Assembly (NCBI GenBank): GCA_020633895.1
Contig: JACKCT010000001.1
Coordinates: 62,001 to 126,000 of the forward strand
DNA: 64,000 nucleotides
From: Deltaproteobacteria bacterium
Lineage (GTDB): Bacteria; Lernaellota; Lernaellaia; JACKCT01
Direction of reading: 5' to 3'
A program made the position numbers and the translations under genes. The notes beneath the pieces are model-generated. The model saw nothing but the letters and a program-made list of their open reading frames with translations, had not been told where the DNA came from and did not search any database. Below, in pieces: positions 50,097 to 57,871 of the stretch (position 1 is the first letter of the stretch; the number at the start of each line of letters is the position of its first letter).

Positions 50097-51662
50097 ATGG
50101 CCGGAAATTGGCCGCCGGATACCGCGCGCAACGGGCTGGACACGCTGGACCAGAAAATCCGCCGAAGTATCCGCCGTGTCGAAGACATGGCCGAGCGGGT
50201 GCCGCGACGCACCTGGGAGGTTGCCGGCACCGCGTTCTTCGCGTTATTTCTCACTTGGCTGGCCCTCAAAAACTTCATTTACGCCTTCGCCGCGATCGTG
50301 ACCTTGAGCGCCGGCATCGTGCTGCTGCGCGCGCCGATTCTGCTGGTCTACGCCTTGTTTTTCATGGTCCCCATCGCCTGGGTGAACCTGCTGGGCGAGC
50401 GCCTTCGCATCGTGACATTCCTGACCGTCATCGGCGTGGGATTTTTCATGACGCAGGCCATCTTCAAGCGCGTCTCCCTCAAGATGGAGTCGCTGTACAT
50501 CGCCATCGGCGTGTACGTCATCATCTGCCTGCTGTCGGTGCTCAATTCGGTGGACGTGGCGTTTTCGCTGACGGGGATGAAGTATTACATCATCTCCCTG
50601 CTGTTCGGCCTGGTGGTCATCATGGCCGTGCGGGAACGTCAGCACCTGGTCGTCATCATCGGCATCATCCTGGGATGGGGCGTTGTCAATTCGATTCTGG
50701 CGGTGGCCCAGAGCACCATCTCGCCGGTCTTCTTTCCCGCTTACCACTTCAACGTCTTCGGCATGGATATCGTCGAGTCGTACGCCGTCGGCACGATCCG
50801 TCGGGCCTCGGGTACCTTCGAATCCGGGCCTCGTCTGGCCATGTTCCTTTTGTTACCCCTGGCGATGGCGTTGACGTTCTTCTTTCGCGATCTCTTCCGC
50901 CGCAAGGTTCTGTGGATCTTCCTGCTGATGGTGCTGACCGCGGGGCTGTTCGTGAGCTTCACGCGCATCGGCGTCGTGCTGGCGGTGGCGTATCTGGGTC
51001 TCTATTACTTCTTCGAGCCCCAGAAGGCGCGCATCGTCAAAACGAGCTTGGCGATGGGCGGCGTGGCGGTGGTCGTGCTGATTCTGCTGTTTTTTGTGAT
51101 CCCGTCGGATGTTGTCGGCGCGATGGAAACACGCTTCACGCAGGAAGGCGATCAGGTCTACCTGGATCGATTTTATTTCCTCTACAACGCGCTGATGGCG
51201 TTTACCGAAAAGCCGTTGCTGGGGTGGGGCGTGAAGACCTACACGCTGCATTCGTGGGATTTCATGCAGCGCTACCCGGTGCCTTGGAAGAGCCTGGCGT
51301 GGGACGCGGCCTCGTTGAACATGCCCGAAAACGTGCCCGTGCATAACGACTACGGACGTATGCTGGCCGAAACGGGCATCTTCTCGTTGCTCGCGTTTTT
51401 GACCGTCTATGTCCTTGCCTTCAAGAACCTGTTTTATACCGTCAAACGCGCCGCCGACCCGGTGGTGGAGTCGCTGGCGATTTCGTTCATCCTCTTCCTG
51501 GGGGTGATGACCGTTTATTGGTTCTTCCACGAATACATCATGGAAGAACCCTTCGTTTCGGTCATGCCCTTCGCCTTTTCCATCGTGCTCAAACGGTTCG
51601 CCGACGAGAATCCCAAGCCGCCGCCGGCGCGCATCCTGGTCGAACCCGCCGCTCCGAGCTAA
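50097..51662 (+). CDS. O-antigen ligase/Wzy-family membrane protein, second copy
   Basis: The 521-residue protein has about eleven membrane segments. The ATG at 50097 has AGGGAG eight bases before; the open extension to 50037 lies inside the methyltransferase gene. The cytoplasmic N-terminus (LDTLDQKIRRSIRRVEDMA) is charged. The superfamily motif is VPVHNDYGRMLAETGIFSLL in the large periplasmic loop, preceded by FYFLYNALMAFTEKPLLGWG. It is longer than the first copy and differs from it throughout, so the two probably divide polymerase and ligase roles. The C-terminus is Pro-rich. Confidence 0.87.
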   Translation: MAGNWPPDTARNGLDTLDQKIRRSIRRVEDMAERVPRRTWEVAGTAFFALFLTWLALKNFIYAFAAIVTLSAGIVLLRAPILLVYALFFMVPIAWVNLLGERLRIVTFLTVIGVGFFMTQAIFKRVSLKMESLYIAIGVYVIICLLSVLNSVDVAFSLTGMKYYIISLLFGLVVIMAVRERQHLVVIIGIILGWGVVNSILAVAQSTISPVFFPAYHFNVFGMDIVESYAVGTIRRASGTFESGPRLAMFLLLPLAMALTFFFRDLFRRKVLWIFLLMVLTAGLFVSFTRIGVVLAVAYLGLYYFFEPQKARIVKTSLAMGGVAVVVLILLFFVIPSDVVGAMETRFTQEGDQVYLDRFYFLYNALMAFTEKPLLGWGVKTYTLHSWDFMQRYPVPWKSLAWDAASLNMPENVPVHNDYGRMLAETGIFSLLAFLTVYVLAFKNLFYTVKRAADPVVESLAISFILFLGVMTVYWFFHEYIMEEPFVSVMPFAFSIVLKRFADENPKPPPARILVEPAAPS

Positions 51663-51666
51663 CGCG

Positions 51667-52722
51667 ATGCGCCTGCTGTTTCTGGCTAACTGGCCGCTGA
51701 AAAAAGAGGCCAAGGGCGGCGACTACGCCTTTTTCGCTCAATGGGAAACGCGTCCCGTACTGCGTCTGATGGGGACGTATAACCTGGGATTCATCACCCG
51801 TTTCGAGCGCTATCGGCTGCGGTTCTACGTCATCGCGCCGCTGGTCGCATTTTTGCGCGCGTGGCGATACGACGCGGTCGTGGCGTATTCATCCCAGGTC
51901 GGGCTGCCGCTCGCGCTGCTGTTTCGATTGGCGCCTTGGCGGCGGGTGAAGCTGGTGATCTTCGACGTGGAGAGTTTCGGCCGCGTGCAGTCGGGCCTGC
52001 GCCTGGCGCTGACAAAATTCGCCATGAAGGCCGTCGACGCGGTGGTCTACGCCAGCTCGCGCCAGATCGAGTATTACCGCGCAGTCTTCCCCGAACTCGC
52101 GCCGCGTCTGCATCACATCCCCATCGGCATCGGTCCGTACCCGAAGACGCAGCCCCTCGGCGCGCCGGCCACCGGGCCGATCGTCGCCTCGGGCCACCAC
52201 GGCAGGGCATTTCGCGACTGGGCGTGCCTGTTGCGGGCGTACGACCGGGTGAAGCATCGCTCCTGGCTTACTATCGTCGGACGCACCGAACTGCCGCCCC
52301 ATGACCGGGACAACGTGCCCGTGCCGCCGACCGTCGAGTTCCGGCCGTTTCTGCCCACGGACGAATACAAGGCCCTGCTCGAAGCGGCTCCGTTTATCGT
52401 ATTGCCGCTGCCCGAACGCCGCCAGTCGCTGGGGCAGCTTTCGGTGCTGTTTTGCATGGCGATGGGAAAGCCGGTGGTGGCCACGCGCGTGATGGGAATC
52501 GAGGACTACGTGGCCGACGGCGAGACGGGCCTGCTCGTCGAACCGGGGGATCACGAGGCGATGGCCGAGGCGATGGCGCGCCTGCTCGACAACCCGGACG
52601 AGGCCGTGGCCATGGGCCGGGCGGCGTTTGATCTGCTCCAGGAGCGATTTACCGACAAATCCATGGGCGCCGCGTGGGAAACGATGATGCGAACGGTGGT
52701 CAGCGCGTCGCGGAGTCGATGA
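51667..52722 (+). CDS. GT4 glycosyltransferase, end of the polysaccharide operon
   Basis: The 351-residue GT-B enzyme has an N-terminal domain with MRLLFLANWPLKKEAKGGDY and FDVESFGRVQSG. The C-terminal half has SWLTIVGRTELPPHDRD, FRPFLPTDEYKALLEAA and LFCMAMGKPVVATRVMGIED. ETGLLVEPGDHEAMAEAM is the standard nucleotide-sugar donor region. The loop PLPERRQSLGQLSVLFCMAM holds the E-x7-E-like position with only the first Glu clear. It lies four bases after the second Wzy-like gene. A promoter for the next unit begins 20 bases beyond its stop, so it closes the cluster. Confidence 0.88.
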   Translation: MRLLFLANWPLKKEAKGGDYAFFAQWETRPVLRLMGTYNLGFITRFERYRLRFYVIAPLVAFLRAWRYDAVVAYSSQVGLPLALLFRLAPWRRVKLVIFDVESFGRVQSGLRLALTKFAMKAVDAVVYASSRQIEYYRAVFPELAPRLHHIPIGIGPYPKTQPLGAPATGPIVASGHHGRAFRDWACLLRAYDRVKHRSWLTIVGRTELPPHDRDNVPVPPTVEFRPFLPTDEYKALLEAAPFIVLPLPERRQSLGQLSVLFCMAMGKPVVATRVMGIEDYVADGETGLLVEPGDHEAMAEAMARLLDNPDEAVAMGRAAFDLLQERFTDKSMGAAWETMMRTVVSASRSR

Positions 52723-52741
52723 CGACAAAGCGCGATCTTCG

Positions 52742-52770
52742 TTGACATTGCCCGCCGCCCCCCGGACAAT
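52742..52770 (+). promoter_or_regulatory. Predicted strong sigma-70-type promoter
   Basis: A consensus TTGACA (52742-52747), a 17-base spacer and GACAAT (52765-52770, 4/6) end 23 bases before the MshEN start codon. It is the best promoter match in the window on the plus strand and marks a separate unit for the MshEN-tldD-tldE genes. Confidence 0.55.
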
Positions 52771-52793
52771 CGACCGACCACCCAGGGGGCGAT

Positions 52794-53438
52794 ATGCGGG
52801 ACAGACGAATCGGCGAATTGTTGATGGAACGGGGCTTGGTGAACGCCGAACAGGTCGATCGGGCGCTGGAATTGCAGCAGACCGGCGGCGACTGCCGTCT
52901 CGGGTCGATCCTGGTTTCCCAGGGGGCGATCGCCGAGGACCACTTGCTTTCGTTTCTGTCCATGTATTTCGACGCGCCGAAAGTCGACCTGAAACGCACC
53001 ATCCCCGATCGCCAGGCCATCGAGCTTTTCGACCGCACCCGGGTGGAAGACATGCGGGCGCTTCCGGTGCATCTGATGGAAGATCCGGACGGCGAGATGA
53101 CCCTGACGCTGGCGATGATCGACCCCACCGACAACGACGTTCTGCGACATGTCGAGACCGAAACGCGCATGCGGGTGCAGCCGCGCGTGGCGAGTTGGGG
53201 CGGCTTTCGGGAGGCGTTGTCGCGGTTTTACGGCGCGTCGGTGCTGGAAATGGAAACGGCGGCCCGGTCGACGCGGTCGCTGATCCTCGGCCTGGCGGAG
53301 GCGCTGATCGCGTCCGGGGCGCTGGACCGGGAAGACTGGCTGGGGCGTGCGGCCCGTCACGACGAGAACGGCGCCGGGAACCTTTGCGATTCCGGCGACG
53401 TCCAAATGCGCAGGACGCACGACGGAGGCAAAACTTGA
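52794..53438 (+). CDS. Stand-alone MshEN (GspE N-terminal) domain protein, likely cyclic-di-GMP receptor
   Basis: The 214-residue cytoplasmic protein consists of the N-terminal domain of type II secretion/type IV pilus ATPases without the ATPase. Two copies of the MshEN motif are visible: RIGELLMERGLVNAEQVDRA (about 5-24, then LELQQ) and RLGSILVSQGAIAEDHLLSF (about 36-55). They follow the RLGxxLxxxGxxxxxxLxxAL pattern that binds cyclic-di-GMP in MshE. The rest (AIELFDRTRVEDMRALPVHL, MTLTLAMIDPTDNDVLRHVE) is the usual GspE-N continuation. AGGGGG precedes the ATG. Lying between the polysaccharide operon and tldD, it may relay cyclic-di-GMP signals; that is inference. Confidence 0.85.
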   Translation: MRDRRIGELLMERGLVNAEQVDRALELQQTGGDCRLGSILVSQGAIAEDHLLSFLSMYFDAPKVDLKRTIPDRQAIELFDRTRVEDMRALPVHLMEDPDGEMTLTLAMIDPTDNDVLRHVETETRMRVQPRVASWGGFREALSRFYGASVLEMETAARSTRSLILGLAEALIASGALDREDWLGRAARHDENGAGNLCDSGDVQMRRTHDGGKT

Positions 53439-54973
53439 ATTCGAAAATTTCCCTGGATCGGAGGACCTTCATGAAATCGACCGCGGTGGTCGGCACGGCC
53501 GCGGCCCTGCCCGGATGCGTTCGCGCCACGACGGAAGCGGAACTGCATCATCAGACGGACCCGCTGCTCGACCCCACGCTGCTCAAGAAAATTCTCGAGG
53601 CGGCGATGTCCCGAGGCGGCGATTTCGCGGACGTTTTCGTGGAAGACACATCCGGGACGTCCTTCAGTCTGGAAGAGAACAAGGTGCGTTCGGCCCAGAC
53701 GGGCTTCGGGCGCGGCGTGGGCATTCGCGTGCTGGCCGGACAGAAGATCGGCTACGCCTACTGTGAGGGCTTCGATCCGCAACGCCTGATCGAAACGGCC
53801 AAGACGGCCGCGTTCATCGCCGACGCGAAACCGGGGCAGGTGGCCGACTTGACGGACCGCCGCACGGCCTCGGACATGAACCTGATGCGCGTCGACCCGG
53901 CGGCGGTGGCGTCGGTTACGCGGGCCGAATTGCTCATGCGCGGCAACGAGGCGGCCCACGCCTTCGACGGGCGGGTCAAGCAGGTCATGGGGTCGTATTT
54001 CGACGCGGCCAAGCGCGTGACCATCGCCAACTCGGACGGCTTGCTCATCAACGACTACCGCGTCCTCCAACGGCTGCATTTCGTGGTGGTGGCCGAAGGA
54101 GACGGCGACCGGCGCACCGGCTTCCACGGCGGCGGCGGACGCAGCGGTTTCGAGTTTTTCGAAGGATTCCCGCCCGAACAGGCGGCCAAGGAAGCGGCCC
54201 GCCAGGCCACGGCCCAACTCGGCGCGGCGGAAGCTCCCGTGGGCGAACAGACCGTGGTGCTGGCCAACGGTTGGAGCGGCATCCTACTGCACGAAGCCGT
54301 CGGCCACGGGTTGGAGGCCGACTTCATCCGCAAGGGCACGAGTCTGTACACCGGCAAAGTGGGCGAGAAGGTCGCCTCCGAACTATGCACCGTCATCGAC
54401 GACGGCCAGTTGCCCGGGCGGCGCGGATCGCTGGCCATCGACGACGAAGGCGCCGAGACGCAGCGCAAGGTGCTCATCGAAAACGGCATTCTCAAGGGCT
54501 ATCTGGTCGACCGGCACAACGGCTCGCTGATGAACCTGGAAACCACCGGATCGGGTCGGCGCGAGTCGTTCCGTCACTACGTCATGCCCCGCATGACCAA
54601 CACGTTCCTGGCGCCGGGCACCAGTTCACCCAAGGACATCATCGGGTCCGTCAAGAACGGCTTCTACGCCAAGAACTTCGGCGGCGGGCAGGTGGACATC
54701 ACCAACGGCAATTTCGTCTTCGAAGTGGCCGAGGGCTACCTGATCGAAAACGGCGAGTTGACCCGCCCGGTCAAGGGCGCGACGCTCATCGGCGTGGGTC
54801 CGGAGGTCCTCAAACAGGTGGACATGGTCGGCAACGATCCGGAATTGGACGCCGGCATCGGCACCTGCGGCAAAAACGGCCAGTCGGTTCCCGTCGGCGT
54901 CGGGCTGCCTCATGTGCGCATCGCCAAGCTGACCGTCGGCGGCACCAAGAAAAGCATGAAGGCGATGGTGTAG
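53435..54973 (+). CDS. tldD: TldD-type metalloprotease with Tat signal
   Basis: The 512-residue protein starts at a TTG overlapping the previous stop (TTGA), with GGAGG six bases upstream; the long open extension is another gene's shadow. The N-terminus SLDRRTFMKSTAVVG is a twin-arginine signal (R9, R10). LPGC at 25-28 resembles a lipobox, so the protein may be exported and lipidated, unlike the cytoplasmic E. coli TldD. The catalytic zinc motif HEAVGHGLEADFIRKG is at 286-301 (HExxxH, H286/H291) and the third ligand is probably C478 (GTCGKNG). The middle has DDGQLPGRRGSLAIDDEG, a family hallmark. It pairs with tldE just downstream. Confidence 0.92.
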   Translation: MNSKISLDRRTFMKSTAVVGTAAALPGCVRATTEAELHHQTDPLLDPTLLKKILEAAMSRGGDFADVFVEDTSGTSFSLEENKVRSAQTGFGRGVGIRVLAGQKIGYAYCEGFDPQRLIETAKTAAFIADAKPGQVADLTDRRTASDMNLMRVDPAAVASVTRAELLMRGNEAAHAFDGRVKQVMGSYFDAAKRVTIANSDGLLINDYRVLQRLHFVVVAEGDGDRRTGFHGGGGRSGFEFFEGFPPEQAAKEAARQATAQLGAAEAPVGEQTVVLANGWSGILLHEAVGHGLEADFIRKGTSLYTGKVGEKVASELCTVIDDGQLPGRRGSLAIDDEGAETQRKVLIENGILKGYLVDRHNGSLMNLETTGSGRRESFRHYVMPRMTNTFLAPGTSSPKDIIGSVKNGFYAKNFGGGQVDITNGNFVFEVAEGYLIENGELTRPVKGATLIGVGPEVLKQVDMVGNDPELDAGIGTCGKNGQSVPVGVGLPHVRIAKLTVGGTKKSMKAMV

Positions 54974-54975
54974 CG

Positions 54976-56331
54976 ATGATCGATTCCCAGGCAATCGAGA
55001 CGGGCAAGAAGTGCCTGGCCGCGGCCAAGTCCCAAGGGGCGGCCCAGGCCGAGGTGTACATCGAAAACGGCAAGAACTACGAGGTCACGGCCCGGGACGG
55101 CGAGGTGGAGACGCTCAAGAACTCCGAATCGCTGGGCTTGGGCCTGCGTCTTTTCGTGGACGGGCGGCTGGGCTTCGGCTACACGAGCAATTTCGACCCC
55201 GCGTCCGTCGACGCGTTCGTCGGCGAGGTCGTCGCTCTGACGAAAGTCACCGCCGCCGATCCCCACAACCAGCTTCCCGGCGCCGGAATTCTGCAATCCC
55301 GCAACAAGGCGCCCGAAACGTTTGACGACAAGGTCGCGAGCCTCTCGCCCGCGTGGGCGGTGGACGCGGCCATCACCATGGAAAAGGTCGCCAAGGGCTT
55401 CGACCCGCGCATCAAGACGGTTTCGTCGGTCGGGGCGGGGACATACCAGTACGACGTGGCGATCCTCAACTCCCTGGGCTTGCTGGACCACGCCCGCTCG
55501 ACCTATCTGTGGGCCTGGGCCGGGCCCTACGCGGCCGACGACGCGGGCAACGGCCAGGTCGCGTATTTTTTCGACATGAAATGCTTCGCCGACGAATTGG
55601 CCACGCCCGAGGAAATCGCGAACGAGGCGGCCCGGCGCGTGACCGCTCGCCTGGGCGCCGACAAGATCGACTCGGGACACATGCCCGTCGTGTTTTCGCC
55701 GGAGATGGCGGCGGGACTGGCCGGCGGATTGGCGGGCGCGGCGAACGGCGACATGGTCTTCAAGCAGGCGTCGTTTCTGCACGACAAGCTCGGCGCGTCG
55801 ATCGCCCCGGCGAACTTTTCGCTGATCGACGACCCGCTGAAATATCACGGCACCGCCTCGGGCGCCTTCGACGGGGAGGGCGTGCCCACGCGGCGCCTGC
55901 CGATCATCGAAGCCGGCAAGCTCAATCTCTTTTTGTACGACACCTACACCGCCTCCAAGGCCGGAACGCGGAGCACGGGCAGCGCGGCGCGCAGCTATTC
56001 GTCCCTGCCTCGGATCGGGACGAGCAATCTGTACATCGCGCCGGGGGACGTTGCGCCCGAGAAGATCGTCGGCGATGTGAAGAAGGGGCTGTACGTCACC
56101 AGCATGATGGGCCGGGGCGTCGACACCGTGACCGGCGACTACTCCCGAGGCGCCCAAGGGTTCCTTATCGAAAACGGCGAACTGACGCAGCCCGTGCAGG
56201 AGGTGACGGTCGCCGGAAACCTGTTGGAGATGCTGCCCAAGATCGACGCCATCGGTTCGGACCTGACCTTCCGGGGTTCCACCGGCGCGCCCACGCTGCG
56301 CGTCGCCGAAATGACCGTTTCGGGTCGATAG
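54976..56331 (+). CDS. tldE: TldE/PmbA-family partner of TldD
   Basis: The 451-residue protein starts at the ATG two bases after the tldD stop; the long open extension lies in tldD. It has the PmbA plan: N-terminal helical segment (IETGKKCLAAAKSQGAAQA), VYIENGKNYEVTARDGEVE, then MPVVFSPEMAAGLAGGLAG, DGEGVPTRRLPIIEAGKLN and the C-terminal TGDYSRGAQGFLIENGEL. As expected for TldE it lacks the HExxxH motif, and TldD supplies the active site in the heterodimer. No signal peptide is seen, in contrast to its partner. Confidence 0.9.
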   Translation: MIDSQAIETGKKCLAAAKSQGAAQAEVYIENGKNYEVTARDGEVETLKNSESLGLGLRLFVDGRLGFGYTSNFDPASVDAFVGEVVALTKVTAADPHNQLPGAGILQSRNKAPETFDDKVASLSPAWAVDAAITMEKVAKGFDPRIKTVSSVGAGTYQYDVAILNSLGLLDHARSTYLWAWAGPYAADDAGNGQVAYFFDMKCFADELATPEEIANEAARRVTARLGADKIDSGHMPVVFSPEMAAGLAGGLAGAANGDMVFKQASFLHDKLGASIAPANFSLIDDPLKYHGTASGAFDGEGVPTRRLPIIEAGKLNLFLYDTYTASKAGTRSTGSAARSYSSLPRIGTSNLYIAPGDVAPEKIVGDVKKGLYVTSMMGRGVDTVTGDYSRGAQGFLIENGELTQPVQEVTVAGNLLEMLPKIDAIGSDLTFRGSTGAPTLRVAEMTVSGR

Positions 56332-56338
56332 ACGTTCC

Positions 56339-57862
56339 ATGGCGAAAAAGCGGACTTGGATTCTCGTCAATCTGGGGATTGTCCTGGCGCTGCTGGTCGG
56401 CGCCGAGGCGGCGCTGCGTCTGGTGGAGGAGCCCACCGAAAGCGGCGGTCGGCGGATCGTTCCGCCCTATGTCATCACCGACCCGGCCGATCCGAGCTAT
56501 TGGATCACCAATCCCGACTTGGCCGCTCCGCCCAACGTCGATCGCCAGACCTTTTCCGACGCCATGCTCCTGATGAACCAGCGCTTCGCCAAGGACAAGC
56601 CCGATGACGTGATGCGCATCATCATCACCGGCCCCAGTCCCGTCTACGGCGCCAGCCAACCGACCTGGTACAACCTGTCCACCCAGCTTCAGATCGTGCT
56701 GCACGACCGGGAGCCGAATCGGCGCTTCGAGGTCATCGATATGTGTCGGCAGAAGATCGACGCCGACGAGCTGGTGGAGGTCGTCAAGCTCATCGGCAAG
56801 ATCGAATCGGACCTGGTGGTGATCTATCCGGGCGGCGCCGTGCCGACCCTGGCCTTTGACGAGGAGTTGGAGGGCGGTCCCTTCGGTCCGGCCATCGGCG
56901 CTCTCGTCCGGCACAGTTACCTGTTTCGGACGATGTACCAACTCGGGCAGATCGCCGTGAACGACCTGATCATGGGCGGCGGCGGCAAGATCGAACCGGG
57001 CCGGGAGAAACACGCCAATATCGAGCAGATTCTGGAACATCAGAAGATGATGAACCACGAGCGGGAGGGCTACCGGGACTTCCTGCGGGAGATGCTCCAA
57101 AGCCTCAACGAGGCCGGGCGGCGTGCCCTGGTCCTGCAAACCGCCTCCAATCTGGCGGATTTCGAGCCCATGTGGTCGCTGCATATGACGCCGCTGACAC
57201 CGGAGCAAGCCCAAAAATTCGACGAATTGATGGAGCAGGGCGGCAAGGCGATGCAAGCCGACCAGGCCGCCGAGGCCGTCGCTTCCTACCGGGCGGCTGT
57301 CGAGCTGTCGCCGAAACACGCCATGGCCCACTACCACTTGGCCAAGGCTCTCGAAGCCCAGGACAACTACGCGGCCGCCAAGAAGGAATACATCCTCGCC
57401 CGCGACACGGACGCCAGCCACGAGCGCTTGTTCGACGAGCCGACGCAGTTGATCGAGGAAGTTTGTCGGGAGAAGGACGTGCCGATGATCGACACGGAGG
57501 CGATGCTTGAGCGCATCCATCCCGAGGGGCGCATCGGCAAGGAGTTTTTCCGGGATCTCACCCATCTGACGCAGGCCGGATTGTACTATCTGGCCTCGGA
57601 GACGGCGGACTGGATTTTCGCCCATATGCCCCTGCCGCCCAAAATGGACGAGCCGGTGCCCGATCCGGCGCGGCCCCACTTCACGTACAAGGACCCGTTT
57701 TTCAAGTTGAAACTGATCGGCGTGACGCAGGAGGAAGCGCCGAATCTGGCCCCGATGGGCGAGGCGCCCGGCATTCCGCCCGACGCGCCGCCGGGGCCGC
57801 CTCCGTCCGGTTACGCGCCGCCGCCGCGTCCGGGGGAGCCCCCGCCTCCGTCGCCGCGCTAG
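56339..57862 (+). CDS. Membrane-anchored SGNH-like/TPR protein with Pro-rich tail
   Basis: The 507-residue protein has an N-terminal anchor (WILVNLGIVLALLVGAEAAL). An SGNH-hydrolase-like fold follows, in which block I reads ITGPSPVYGAS (Pro where the family has Asp/Glu) and block V reads DLTHLTQAGLYYLA. The C-terminal His is present, but the overall catalytic set is doubtful. A TPR unit sits in the middle (AEAVASYRAAVELSPKHAMA, AHYHLAKALEAQDNYAAAKK). The end is Pro-rich (PPDAPPGPPPSGYAPPPRPG). Related anchored proteins occur near glycan clusters and may handle acyl groups. It follows tldE by seven bases and may share its transcript. Confidence 0.8.
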   Translation: MAKKRTWILVNLGIVLALLVGAEAALRLVEEPTESGGRRIVPPYVITDPADPSYWITNPDLAAPPNVDRQTFSDAMLLMNQRFAKDKPDDVMRIIITGPSPVYGASQPTWYNLSTQLQIVLHDREPNRRFEVIDMCRQKIDADELVEVVKLIGKIESDLVVIYPGGAVPTLAFDEELEGGPFGPAIGALVRHSYLFRTMYQLGQIAVNDLIMGGGGKIEPGREKHANIEQILEHQKMMNHEREGYRDFLREMLQSLNEAGRRALVLQTASNLADFEPMWSLHMTPLTPEQAQKFDELMEQGGKAMQADQAAEAVASYRAAVELSPKHAMAHYHLAKALEAQDNYAAAKKEYILARDTDASHERLFDEPTQLIEEVCREKDVPMIDTEAMLERIHPEGRIGKEFFRDLTHLTQAGLYYLASETADWIFAHMPLPPKMDEPVPDPARPHFTYKDPFFKLKLIGVTQEEAPNLAPMGEAPGIPPDAPPGPPPSGYAPPPRPGEPPPPSPR

Positions 57863-57871
57863 AGCCGGTCG

